Source: Azolla caroliniana (taxonomy: Eukaryota; Polypodiophyta). Taken from it: DNA of 64,000 nt. The stretch is from NCBI GenBank assembly GCA_043228905.1, contig JBHGNT010000020.1:62001-126000 (forward strand). Reading direction: 5' to 3'. The notes beneath the pieces were generated by a model that did not search any database, was not told the DNA's origin, and saw nothing but the letters and a program-made list of their open reading frames with translations. Within the stretch, counting starts at the first letter, position 1. Every line of letters starts with the position of its first letter. The position numbers and the translations under genes were made by a program. Shown here in pieces: positions 31,351 through 42,544 of this stretch.

Positions 31351-31526
31351 CACATCTTGTGAATCAACAACAAACATCAGAGAATTTGTGAATCCTTTAG
31401 GGTGGTTTTCAATCTTGTGAATAAACAAAAAACATCAGAGAATTTGTGAATCCTTTAGGGTGGTTTTCAATCTTGTGAATAAACAAAAAACATCAGAGAA
31501 TTTGTGAATCCTTTAGGTTGGTTTTC
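31351..31526 (+). repeat. Three 58-bp tandem repeats
   Basis: Three near-identical head-to-tail copies of a unit starting AATCTTGTGAATAAACAAAA and ending TTTAGGGTGGTTTTC. The second and third differ by about one base; the first is slightly diverged (CAACAACAAACATC). Confidence 0.9.
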
Positions 31527-31529
31527 AAA

Positions 31530-33490
31530 ATGCTCTGATTTTTTTTTGAAACAACAGCCGTTTGGGTGTATCATATGCATATGGCTCTCAATTCGCTTTA
31601 CATCTGACGAAAGGATGCAGGAAATGCATCCAAGGTGAATTTGCATCAACAATGCAAGAAGGATATCGAAAATGTGTCTCAATGCATCATTTGCGCGATT
31701 AGAAGTCTTAGAATTTCAAGAGAACCAGAACAAGTTCTTGGACTTGCTATGCCCCACGAATAATTTGGGTTCATGTTTCTTATAGTTTAGGTAATACATT
31801 GTATAAGTATGTTTAGTGAAGGAAAGAAATGAAGGAATAGTGAATGTTGGCTTTGATCTCATTCTTTATACTAGCAACATCAAACATAAAAGAGTAAAAT
31901 ATAGAGAGCTTTTATGCCCTAAATGTGTGTGCCAAGGGTTTATCGAAAACCTATCGTGTCAACCTCTCAAGGTGCTTGCTATGCCAAGATCTTTATCACC
32001 ATATTTTACTATGATGTTTCTATCTGCACTATGATGAGCATGTGCCTTTGTGCAATATATTAGGTTTGGTTTGTCACAGATTTTTAGGGTTGGAGTTGGG
32101 TGTGCACTGTGGAATTAGAAGCCTTGGAAGTGTTTCCTTTAAGCTCAGACCCGAGTGCGAATGGTGGGGATTGTAATAGTGCGCATGTAGACAAACTTGT
32201 AGAAATTTATAGGTTGAGTTGAGGACATTTGGAATTCATATTTTAACATGTAGAAATAAACTATTCCTCGCATCTTGTGAACACCATGTGATGTTCAAGT
32301 CGATGGAAGGTCACTCAAAACTCTCAACATGATTTCTTATTGTGAAAGTAACATGGGCTTTGCCTAAAGAATAACCTTTTGAAGGATATCTGGAGCTCGA
32401 ACAAATCATTTTCCCCACACATGATAAATTGCACACATCACTTTCAATGAGACGTCCAAGAGACGACGCCCTTTCAGTGTTATTGGTTCCTTTACTTTTT
32501 TGAGACTTCAAATTATTTGGAAAATTTGCATCCACATCGCTATCAATGTAACTCCAAAGGTGCACCCTTTCATTATAATCCCTAGTGCACGTCATTAGCA
32601 TGGGCAATGTGCCATTAAAGTATGGGCGACATGGTCAAGGAAGAGAGTGAATCAATAAATCATCATTGTCATGTTGGATTAGGTTTTGGGCCCTACAAGA
32701 TATAATGGAGATTTGATTTAAAGCCATCTCCATCTTTTAACCATGTACCCAACTTCCAAATTTATGAATTTTGTTTAGTACGTAAATTGTTTAATTTTTG
32801 TCCAAATTTGCACATGGCTTGTTATAGGTTGAACTTTTGTGAGCACATCTTACAAGAGTGCGATGGAAGACTCTCATCTCAATTGAAGTATAAAAGAATC
32901 TCGTTGGGTAGGTGGGGCAGTGGCCCTCATGGTTCCATCCCTCTAACATGGGTCTACATGCATGTACGCATATATGGATATAAGGATGTATGCATGCATG
33001 GATGTATTGTAAGGCATCTCATGAACTTTGTATATAAACATGACTATGCTTGTAATAAATAGTACAACATGTTTCTTGTACTACATGATACATCAATGTA
33101 TTTTACGACATTAACATTTTAAGTGGACAATGCCCTTATTTTTGCTCTTTGTGGGCTTTCTATATGTCGCAGAAAATGATGTTAATTTCAATGTTGTAAA
33201 GCCGTTATGTTTATGAGGGAAATTGTTAGTGCGCATAATGTGGAACCAAAATTATGAAAGCGTTCCCTTAATGAACACAACATCAAACCCATTGCTAAAG
33301 CCATTAACCAACAACGCGATCTTGCAAAGCACTACCTTGACCACTACACTTTGTAACCAATAATGTAACTTGGCATTGATCTTTAAGCAATAATTGGCCA
33401 ACCAAAGCCTCTGATGTAATGTATAAAGGCAATGCTTTCAAATTTCAATTATGCTTTAGCATGTAATATAGACAATGTGACACTATTTAA
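31530..33490. other. AT-rich intergenic DNA
   Basis: No exon or element could be supported. The minus frame at 32311-32607 (98 codons) has no recognisable motif or neighbouring exon with matching phase. ATGCATGC-rich stretches occur near 32950-33010. Confidence 0.45.
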
Positions 33491-33496
33491 TGAGTA

Positions 33497-34232
33497 TTAG
33501 GTTTTCTTACTACTAATAGTGCATGGTATAATTGTTGGCTTTGACAACGATGTAATATCATGCATGCACAATAAGCTTGTGGTGTTCACAACACTTTCAT
33601 CCTAACAAAAGAAAACATAAGTCAATAGGAAACCTCAATAAAAATATTACAGTGCACATGGAGAAACAATCATCACTTACCATGGCCACGTTTCTAAAAT
33701 ATGTTGTATCATATCCATCTTCAATAGTCGTCGGATAGAGAACTTCTATAAGATCACGTAGCACCACTTGAGGTTGTGCAACTGCCCCCTCAAACCAATC
33801 TGTTTTAAGAAGAAACTTTAAAGGCCACACACATACACTTCCCTTCTTTTTGTATTGGGTTCACCTTACTAGTAAGTTGTTAGGCTATCAACTCAAGGTA
33901 GTAGATTTTCATGCATCTTTGTTACACCCTTGGCAATTTCTTTTTAACCACATGTCACATAGGTGTATACAACTAATGCTTTCATGATCTCTAAACACTT
34001 TAGATGGTTGCAATCTCTGCTACGGTTCCATCAATGAGCATGCACACACATACACACTCACTCACTCACCTAGGGCATGTGTTGCCTAATGAGTTTCAAA
34101 TTCTTACTTTCACCCATCTTTGTTACACCCTATCCTGTTTCTCCTAAACTACATGCCACATTGGTGTATGCAACTAATTATTTCATGACCTCTAGATAAT
34201 TGATATTTTTGTTATCTCAATTAGGATCCAAT

Positions 34233-34263
<31 letters not shown>

Positions 34264-34727
34264 AAAAGTAGTGTATATATTAAAACTACTTGACAATGCA
34301 ACTCCAAATCTTTCTACCTAGTGCATTATTGGAGCCAACACGTTTGTCGTAACGCCAACATCTCTTGTTGAAGATAAAGGGAATTCCACTTGTATTTATG
34401 AAATTTGTGGAGCTCATGAAATTTTCAAGCATATACTTTGAAGGATCAGCTGCATATGTCTCATCAATGACAACATCTAATTCCTGTAATGCAATAGCGG
34501 GGAATGTATTTAGTTAGTTATTCCATGTTGTAGCCTATGCAAATTATAGTTTTTTTCTTCATAAGATCAACACAAACTCCAAATCCACATAAACTCAACA
34601 AGTCGCATACATACATTCATACCATAGCTATATTGTAAAAAGAATTGATGTCTTTGGGGTTTGACATGTTGAAAGTCGTTAGTAAAATAGATTGGTCCAC
34701 GTTAACTCCACCTGCATCCAAGATGAA
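33497..34727 (-). pseudogene. 3' exons of a plant gene, possible periplasmic-binding-fold protein
   Basis: Four exons join in phase with GT-AG borders: 34727-34623 (AGGVNVDQSILLTTFNMSNP), 34483-34318 (ELDVVIDETYAADPSKY ... CWRYDKRVGSNNAL), 33799-33681 ([20 protein letters not shown], then TTYFRNVAM) and 33601-33497 (DITSLSKPTIIPCTISS, TAA at 33497-33499). Phases 0/1/0 match at every junction, which is strong evidence of a real gene. The motifs VVIDETY..DP, WRYDKR, G.A.AQPQ.VL.DLIEVL.P and TTYFRN remind me of plant secreted proteins with a substrate-binding (TroA-like) fold, but this is from memory. No N-terminal exons are visible; LTR sequence begins at 35040, so the gene is probably truncated or its 5' part lies elsewhere. 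Confidence 0.6.
34232..34264 (+). repeat. CT microsatellite
   Basis: About sixteen CT dinucleotides. It lies in the intron between the exons at 34318-34483 and 33681-33799 of the minus-strand gene. Confidence 0.9.
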
Positions 34728-35039
34728 CTGTAACAAATCCAATGAAACAAATTTTGCTTGTAGTGAATAGAATTATATACATATCAAAACCTTCTTTTTG
34801 GGCTATTTCCCTTATATTATCAGTAATGAAGAATTGAAAAATCAAAATCATTTGAGGTAGGACTACTGTAGGGATGATTAGTGTAATTTTTTTCCTGTAA
34901 ATAATAATTGTATTAAGTACAAAATCTACAATTACATTAGATGTGGGTGCAATAACAAGGAAGCGCCGTCTAATTCTCACTACATCCTTATCACTTAATT
35001 CCTTTGGGTGGACCTCCTCCCTCATGTTACCTAAAAACC

Positions 35040-35567
35040 TGTTGGGAAAATAGGTCCCTCCGGATAGAAAGAGCACAAGTCAAATAAAATGGAATCGATA
35101 GGTAAACTTTGCCGAGGCCAAAAATCGACTAATCGACAATCGATTGATAGTCAATTCAGTTATTAGCCAAATCGATCGAAGCTGAATCGGGAGGGGGGCT
35201 ATAATTGCAAAGAGCCTAAATGTGCCCTTAGTGGGCCATAGTTGTAAATAGCCCATATTGTATATGAGTATATATACACTTAGGGCAAGTAGTTAGTTCA
35301 ATAGTGTTAATCTATTGTTGTATAGTTACACGGAGTACTTGCCTCTGTAACTAGAGAGTGAGAGAGAGTGTGTGTGATGGGGTAGTATCTCTGCTGCCGT
35401 CTGTCAGAGGAAGACGAGCTCGAGGTCGTTTCCTTCGAGTCTCCTTGTATTCCTCTCCATATTTAGTGATTCGTTTCTTGGGGTTTGTGGACCCCTGTGG
35501 TTTTTCCCTTTTGGGTTTTCCACGTAAATATTCTGTGTCTTTTCTACTTTCTATTCTTGGTTGTTGT
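35040..35567 (+). repeat. LTR of the TGTTGGGAA copia family (solo or truncated)
   Basis: Starts TGTTGGGAAAATAGGTCCCT and shares with the 20059 solo LTR the GTTGTAAATAGCCCATA block, a TATATATACACTTAGGG promoter block and GGTTTTTCCC...GGTTTTCCACGTAAA. It ends near TTGGTTGTTGTCA, where tRNA-like sequence begins. The 5' flank is AAACC but no matching duplication follows, so one end may be lost. It lies immediately upstream of the last visible exon region of the minus-strand gene. Confidence 0.7.
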
Positions 35568-35625
35568 CAAGATTCGAACTCTTGACATGACCATGTTATT
35601 ATCGAGTGTTATGTGTTAACCACAC
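35566..35625 (-). repeat. tRNA-like sequence next to gypsy LTR
   Basis: On the minus strand it reads TGTGGTTAACACATAACACT ... CAAGAGTTCGAATCTTGA, giving A-box-like and B-box-like (AGTTCGAATCT) stretches. It is homologous to 22729-22800 and sits in the same position relative to the LTR. Confidence 0.5.
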
Positions 35626-35960
35626 ATCTAGCATATAATCATGTATATACTTCCTCATTGTAGGTTTTAGCTAGCATCATGTGCATAATTTCTCCCTTGT
35701 ATTATTTACACTTGGCACATGCATGCGTAGCTATTGCCTACATGCTCTATTGTATCACATGCGTGCAACAGGTATGCATGCCACTTTGTATAAATAGTTG
35801 GGTTCACCTTGAAGGAATTCAAGGTGAACAACGCCAGTCATGGACATATCAATCTAGTATTCTCGTTTTGCCCATCTTCTCGATCTTTGCACCCGCATAC
35901 GTATACGTGTTAACCGGTTGTGGCCGGGTCGATTCTCAACACAACCAATGCAAGGGTAGT
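35626..35960 (+). repeat. gypsy LTR homologous to 22470-22760
   Basis: Shares ATAATCATGTATATAC..., TTGTATTATTTACACTTGGCA, AACAGGTATGCATG and the GTTCACCTTGAA hairpin (35802-35829) after a TATAAATA box (35789-35796). No gag or pol adjoins it, so it is probably a solo LTR. The right end is not certain. Confidence 0.55.
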
Positions 35961-36858
35961 GCAATTGTACCACATATATCTCACAACACTTGAGGGGACA
36001 AAGGTGGCATCCTGCTAAAAAACATTTGACATGTATGTGTTCATTTACCCTTGAGGAATAAATAGTTTAATGAGTGAGAGTGATTATGGGGGTTATACCA
36101 CATGAGGACGAGATGATTTAGTCACGTGGTACATGCAAAGAAAAATAAAAAGCAAGCATACAAGAATATACTAGATGAAATATTAGATTAACTTTTGCAG
36201 TTACTCTTGATCCATAAAGCTGGAACCCTCAAGCCTAATCCTTCATCTCTACTTTATCCAAGGTATTGTTTCACATTTTCTTCGTAATAGAACTCTTAGC
36301 TCATATGTATATTATGAAGTAATTGATCGTCCACAACATTGTTCATTCATTATACAATTGTGTTTGATTATCTCCATTTTGTCTTTGTAACTATGTTGTT
36401 GTGAGCATGCTTCAACCCTCTTTGAGGCATACACCTTGGGCACACCCACCTTTCGTCACCCCTTTTGTTCAAAAACGTTTTTGGTGGTGTTCTTGCTATA
36501 TAAAGTTTATAGTTACTTGTACACATGTTTCATCTAAACCCTAGTTTGTCTAGTAACCTTTTATTTGGTGATAGTGGATAGTTTTCGATACTTGGTTCTA
36601 TAGTTTTTATCCCTTTGAGAGGGTGGTTTTCCACATTAAAAAATGTGGCGTATTGTGCATTATTTTTTCTTTTTTGTTATGTTTGTGTTGTTTACCATAA
36701 ACAATTGGCATAAAATTATTTGTGTTTCCTTTCATGACATTTCTAATAGGAGGTGCGAATTAGCTAGTGAGGAGAGGAGAGGGAGATAAAATGATAGAAG
36801 AAGTGAATATGTATATCACTTGGAGGTTAGGCAAGAGGTCAACTAAACATGTAAGGGG
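35961..36858. other. AT-rich intergenic DNA
   Basis: No gene or repeat family could be supported in this stretch. It is the target DNA into which the copia element at 36864 inserted. Confidence 0.4.
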
Positions 36859-36863
36859 GTGAG

Positions 36864-37293
36864 TGTTGAGAAGCAACCTCAACATAGGTCAGATCGGTTG
36901 AAGGAACTGAGAGCTGGATCACATGAAGATCAATCGGCTAGGCCAAATCGGCTGGAGAAACCAGCAAGCCATTAGCACCGAAATTCCTATTCATAGTAAT
37001 AGGAATATTTGAGGAGTTAGTGTCATAGGATCTTTATAGGCATTCAAGTACATGTTAGTACTTGTGTCAGCCCTTTTGAGGAATTGTATAAAGAGTGCTC
37101 CCTAAGCACATTTTGATGCACAGAGTATTATTATTTTTGTATTGAGTTTACTACTTTTCTGCTCTCTCTGTCTCTCCCTCTACGTACTATGAATCTATCT
37201 CTGTGTTTACATATTGTTCTTTCTCCCTATTGTCCGGCAAAGTCGATTGTATTCGGTGTCCATTGTTAAGCTTCCACATAATTTTTGTTTACA
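36864..37293 (+). repeat. 5' LTR of second copia element
   Basis: 430 bp, TG...CA, with GAATTGTATAAAGAGTGCTC as promoter block near 37081 and a CT-rich run near 37162. It is directly followed by the primer site TGGTATCAGAGC at 37294-37305. Confidence 0.88.
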
Positions 37294-37305
37294 TGGTATC
37301 AGAGC
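37294..37305 (+). other. Primer-binding site, initiator Met-tRNA type
   Basis: TGGTATCAGAGC abutting the LTR, identical to the site at 14400. Confidence 0.9.
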
Positions 37306-37392
37306 ACAAGTGTTGAGAAGAATCCTTTGCAACTGACTTAGCTTTCCGACACGAGTCATCAACAAGGTTCCGAAAAAGGAAAGAACAAGAAC

Positions 37393-38230
37393 ATGGACAA
37401 AGGAATGGGTAGCACTCTTTCGACAAAGAAGTTGGACAGAAGTAACTACACATCTTGGGAATACAAGATGCACCAGTACCTGCTTGGGCATGGCTACTGG
37501 AGTTACATCCATGGAGAAAATGAAGTAGTGCTAGAATCGGCACATAAGGATTTTCCGGTCTAGGAGCAGGCGACAAGTAGATTCTTGTACTACCTTGCAT
37601 CTTGTGTGCATGACCAGATGTTGGGCTACATTCATAAAGATAAAATGCCGAAGGAGACCTAGGAAAATCTGAAGAAGATTTTTGCCGCGAGTACCATGGC
37701 CCACAAGTTGCAGCTTCGGCAAGAGCTTAACAATATCCAACAGAAGGATATGATAGTGACTGACTACACCACAAAGATCAAGGAGATATGTGATGCCTTG
37801 GGGTCCATCAATGTGACGGTGGACGAGGAAGAAATGGTACAAATCTGCCTTGGTGGTCTAGCTCAGAGGTACGGGCTGATTAGGACGACAATTTGCATGA
37901 GGGAGAAACCGCCGACCTTCTAACCACGCAGGTGTGTCAAGCAGCACACACTCTGATAGCTAGATGTTGTACACGGGGGCAGATAGGCCTCGTGGCCGTG
38001 GAGAACGCGTGGATCGACACGCAATGGTAGTGGCCGACAAGAGTAGAAGCAGAGGCACAAAGGAAGTGCCAATTGCAGTGGACCCTCCACAAGCAAGGGG
38101 AGTCAAGGTGGTGCCGGATGTCGGCAAAACAAAGCCACCGATTGTTGGTATTGTGGCTGGAAGGATCATAGGGAAAGTGAGTGCTAGAAAAAGAAGGCCG
38201 ATTCAGAAAAAGTCGAATCAGGTAGAACCG
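37393..38230 (+). pseudogene. copia gag and zinc knuckle, multiple stops
   Basis: Begins MDKGMGSTLSTKKLDRSNYT, matching the gag start of the first element. Two Trp codons are now TAG (near 37561 and 37660). The reading HKLQLRQELNNIQQKDMIV ... EEEMVQICLGG follows. After a small deletion the frame reads SSSTHSDS then TAG then MLYTGADRPRGRG. The zinc knuckle is CWYCGWKDHRESEC with the usual Gly-His replaced by Asp-His. It is not functional. Confidence 0.8.
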
Positions 38231-38301
38231 AACAGGGAAATTGGTAATGATCGCACTATGTAGAAGGCTCGAATCGAGTCGGAACGGGTCCAACCTTCAT
38301 A

Positions 38302-39908
38302 ATGAAGCACAAGGCCAACTTGATGAAGATGAACATTTCGAAACTGAATATGGTGTGGTACGTGGATTTCGCCGTGTCCAATCACATGCTAAACCATGAA
38401 GAGTGGTTCTCATACCTCAAGAAGCCTGAACAACTAGGGGTCGTCGAAACCGGCGATGACACCCCTCAGCCCATCGAGCATATCAGAGATGTCCCCTTGA
38501 GCCATGTCGCCTAGAAAAGGAGGTTGAGGAACGTCCTACACGTCCTAACGATCACCAAGAACCTGGTGTCAGTCAGACAAATCGTCGATCAAGGCATGCA
38601 AGTTTGGTTCACCCACCACGGCCACTTCATCGAGGAAGAAGGTTAGATCATCGTGCAAGGGTGCCGAGAAGGGAGAATGTTCATCCTCAAGACGAACAAC
38701 GTTGGCACCACAATGTTTTCCATGGGATAGAAGGTCGAATTGTACATCGACTTGTGGCACAAGTGGATCAGCCACGTCAACTTCCAAAGGCTTAAGGAGT
38801 CACAAACGAAACAAATTGTGTATGGCTTGCTGAAGTTCAATGGCCGGAAGGCCCAAGTTTGTGAAGCATGTTAGCTAGGGAAGCAACACCAACTTCCATT
38901 CCCTAATGAGCGTAATCGGAGCCGAAACAAGCTCGATTTGATCCATTTGTATGTGTTGGGACTGACATAGAATGTGAGCCAAGGCGGGGGTCGATATTTC
39001 GTCTCCTTCATCGATGACTATAGCGACACACCTAGATCTACCTCATAGAGAAGAAGAGTGACGTCTTCTCTTGTTTCTTGAACTTAAAAAGCCTAGTGGA
39101 AAGGGAAACTGAGAGGAAAATCAAGTGTGTGCAATCGGACGGCGGAAAGGAATACTTTTCTGGCCAGTTCAATTGTGATTTGTAGGAGATGGGAATTTGC
39201 CACGAATTCACCTGCAGATATACATCGGAGCAGAATGGCGTAGCCGAAAGAAGAAGTCGATCAATTATGGAAGTGGCACATGCAATGCTGGAAGAGAAGA
39301 GCATGCCCAAATTTGACTGGGTTGTAGTTGTTTGGACGGTAGTATACATTTAGAATCGGATTTCTGCACACGGAGAGGTGTCAATGCATGAGTTGTACTT
39401 CAGGCGAAAGCCAAACGTGAAACACCTAAGCGTATTCGGCAACATTGCATATGTGCATGTGCTGGATGGGAAGAGGAAGAAGATGGATGCCAAGGCAGAG
39501 AAGTGCATCTTGGTCGGCTACTCACATGAGCAGAAGGGGTACACATGCTACAACCCCCGGAAGAAGCAAGTGCGAGTGAGCCCGGACGTCATCTTTGAGG
39601 AATCGACGTCTTGGTATTCCCTTTCATCTCTAAGTCCCGAAGACTCTGTGTCGATTGCTGAGTATCAGACCAGTGAGGCCAAGATGATCTTGGAAAAAGA
39701 AGAAATCGACACTCAGGAAGTGAGTTTAATTTCATTCCGACTAAGTGGGACGAATGAAGAGTTGGACCGCGACAGTCAGCCAATTGACATGTCGGCAAGT
39801 GATGAGGACTCAATCGTGCAATACCCATGGAGAAAGCCAACGAAATGGCTTACCCACAAAGAGAAAGGGAAGAAGAAGATGTCGAAGCTCGGAAATCTTG
39901 AAGGCACG
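38302..39908 (+). pseudogene. copia protease, integrase and hinge, broken
   Basis: The protease site is VWYVDFAVSNHMLNH: DSG has become DFA. After a TAG near 38513, GAG-pre-integrase and integrase continue with stops (for example within CEAC*LGKQH near 38871). Motifs seen are LVSVRQIVDQGMQV, FIDDYS-like sequence (39008), CVQSDGGKEYFSGQ and SEQNGVAERRS. The hinge frame 39378-39908 starts MSMHELYFRRKPNVKHLSVF. It ends abruptly in the gypsy insertion at about 39909. Confidence 0.8.
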
Positions 39909-40913
39909 TCGGATCTGCACGAGGTTATACGCTCCTCGTAGATCGATTTTTGTAAAAAACTTGGCACCATTAACTCGCTCTAAAAGACTTGATATAAGAG
40001 GAAGTGCATACCTATTCCAGATGGTGACCTTATTTAAGCCGCGGTAATCAACGACAAGACGAAGTGAGCCATCTTTCTTCTTGACAAAGAAGATGGGTGC
40101 TCCGGCCGGAGATTTCAAATGACAAATAAACCCGTTTGCCAAGTTCTCCTCTATGTAGGCTCGAATGACTTCTAACTCGGTGGGTGACAAGTTGTAGATT
40201 GGTCCCCATGGTGGCTCTGCTCCTGGTTGTAAATCGATGGGACAATCGTAGGGACGATGATGAGGAAGAGTACTGGCTTTTACCTTGTCAAATACGTCGG
40301 CATAAGGATGATATTTCGCCGGAAGTTGCACTAAGGATTCCTCCTTAATATTGCTGGAAGGATGTACTGATATGGCAAATAGGAACATTGCCTCCTTGTG
40401 TCCTTCTTCGCGTAGTTGACGTAATGAAATGGTCGAAACTCGATGAGTAGATTCTTGGGGTTGTCGATACCAGACTTCTCTTGTTCTCCAATCTATGTCT
40501 AGATTGTGTAGTTCAAACCAAGGTAATCCCAGGACAATGGGATGCTCTGGACTACAAATAATATTAAATGATACTACACACACAAAACTACCTAGGACAA
40601 CCTGAATGGGTTCTGACTCCTCTACAATTTTCTCGGAAGCAATGGGACGACCATCAATGACTACTACAGATGCGGGGCAAGGAAGTTTTCTTAAGGATAT
40701 CTGAGAAGCTTGGGCAAAATTTCGATCCATGAAACAGGAATTGGCTCTGGAATCTAAAAGTGCTAGGACTTGTACTGGGGGAGTACTTTTAGTACTAACT
40801 ATGACTTGGGCTAGGAACACATTGCTAACTTGCTTGGAGGGAATGGAACCACTAATGGGTTGTACAAATCTAGGGTTGTCCAACCAAACGACTCCTATTT
40901 TGGCTGGACTCAA
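39909..40913 (-). pseudogene. gypsy IV protease and N-terminal RT
   Basis: A single open frame of about 335 codons. VLALLDSRANSCFMDRNFA is the protease site with DSR in place of DSG. Then PSNIKEESLVQLPAKYHPYA and VFDKVKASTLPHHRPYDCPI, typical of the segment before RT. RT begins SPAGAPIFFVKKKDGSLRLV and VDYRGLNKVTIWNRYALPLI, ending KFFTKIDLRGAYNLVQIR. The YxDD box is missing because of the truncation. The frame is remarkably open for a fragment, so the insertion is likely younger than the decay of the gypsy elements at 6556-12090. Confidence 0.8.
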
Positions 40914-42067
40914 TCGTTTAACTCTTCATCTAATTGACTAAGGATTTCAAATTTGTTTGAGATACTTGGGCTATTAGTACTATTAATACTATCAGACACT
41001 CTATTAGTACTATTAATACTATCAAACACTCCTAAGGGAAAATTTGACTCGGGTTTAGTACAAGCTACGATTTGATTTACCTGTCTTCTTGGCATATGGG
41101 GACAATTGATTGCGATATGCCTTGGTCCACCGCAATACAGACATAATCGATTTGCACGACGTCGTTGATTTTCTTCTTCCGATAACAGGCCACGTCGACG
41201 CATGGTGCCAATCTCCATTGGTGTCGGAGTATTTTCTTGGGGTACGTCATGTGTGAACACTTTAGCCGCGATTGAGGCATATGTGGGCTCCGACCTATAG
41301 CGTGGTATTTGTAATTGACATTCGGAACGTCGTTCGAAAAGGCGGTTGTCACATCAGACCGCTCGACTGATTGCCTCTGTAAGAGATTTTGGTTCTTTGG
41401 GGAAGGTTAAAAGTAAATCTTTTACATTGTTTCACAGGCCGTAGCGAAACTGCTCCATTAGTGCCTGATCATCCCGGGGAATATCAGAGGCGAGTAGACG
41501 GAAATCCGCTGCGTAGGTAGAGGCTGGACGATCGCCTTGACTCAATCGTCAGATCTTGTTGATCGTCATCCTGATGTTGTCGGTGTCTCCAAAGCAGGCT
41601 TTAAACTCACTAATAAAATCTTCAAAGTTATTAAGCAAGGGCGATTGTTTTTCTAGAAGCAGAGCGAACCATGCTAAGGTTGAGCCGCTAAGCAACGTGC
41701 CTATTAGGTCGACTCGGGATGCATCAGTGGGGTATCGGGAAGGATGCATTTGGATAACTAATCGTACTTGATTAAGGAATCCCCTGAATTGTGATCGCGT
41801 TCCATCAAATTTCACAGGAAGTCCAATCTTCGACTCTTTATGAAATCCTTGGGGACTTGATCCTTGTTGTTGCAATGCTGCTTCAAGTTGTTGTGCCTGT
41901 AACGCTAACTCCCCATGTTGTTGCTGGGTTTGTTGTTTTTCTAGAGCGATTTGTTGCAGATCCCCTATCAGCCGTTGGTTTTCTTGTTCCAAGGCCACAC
42001 ATTTTTCTTTTAGGCACTGTAGCTCAAAGAAAACGGATTGATATTCTTGGGCGCTAATAGTAGCCAT
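40910..42067 (-). pseudogene. gypsy IV gag with zinc knuckle
   Basis: The start codon at 42067 (MATISAQEYQSVFFELQCLK) is followed by a Gln-rich coiled coil (EKQQTQQQHGELALQAQQLE). The gag domain lead-in is GLPVKFDGTRSQFRGFLNQV, continuing into LAWFALLLEKQSPLLNNFED. A frameshift near 41549 separates a region with RRANRLCLYCGGPRHIAINC (CCHC zinc knuckle). The gag domain matches plant gypsy elements with the same lead-in as gypsy III. Confidence 0.8.
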
Positions 42068-42137
42068 AGTATAGGGAAAAGGGTAGGAGGATGAGGGAGA
42101 ACGACAAGTAGGCTGGAGGAAGAAAATTGGTTCAAAC

Positions 42138-42226
42138 TGTCAGGAATAGTACTAAAGCAAAGAGGGAATTAGTACTAAAGAAGAGAAGTACTATTAGTAC
42201 TAAGAGGATGGGACTGCGTAAGATTC

Positions 42227-42270
<44 letters not shown>

Positions 42271-42544
42271 AGAAGAGAGGAGAGAGAGAAGAGAGATAGC
42301 GAGGAAGAGAGAGAGAGAGAGATGATGATAACAACTAATATATTATGTGAAGGATAAGTACAAAATGGCTAAGAGGCTTAAGACAGGCGTTGAACCAATT
42401 TGGTTCAACATAAATGCCTAGTGCCTTCTTTTATAGTGTTCTCAGGAGTAATCCTGAAGCTTCTAGAATGTTCCAGAGAAATCTCGAATATACATTAATT
42501 TCCTATAATAAAACTTAAGTGAAAATAATATCCTACATATTACA
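42138..42544 (-). repeat. gypsy IV 5' LTR
   Basis: On the minus strand it starts TGTAATATGTAGGATATTAT, has CACTATAAAAGAAGGCACTA (TATA box near 42433), a long CT run (GA on plus, 42226-42263) and ends TATTCCTGACA. It is separated from the gag ATG by about 70 bp. Confidence 0.65.

Larger units (their letters stand above)
39909..42544 (-). mobile_element. gypsy element IV fragment nested in copia
   Basis: Minus-strand order: LTR (42544-42138), gag (42067-41549), zinc knuckle (about 41130-41090), protease and RT (40913-39909). The RT frame is cut after AYNLVQIR at the copia junction. RNase H, integrase and the 3' LTR are gone. Because it is truncated, no target duplication can be checked. Copia sequence equivalent to roughly 17130-17240 of the first element is lost at the junction, so the insertion was accompanied or followed by deletion. 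Confidence 0.8.

Noticed and set aside
32311-32607. 98-codon minus frame
   Set aside because: I looked for transposase or exon motifs and neighbouring exons with matching phase and found none.
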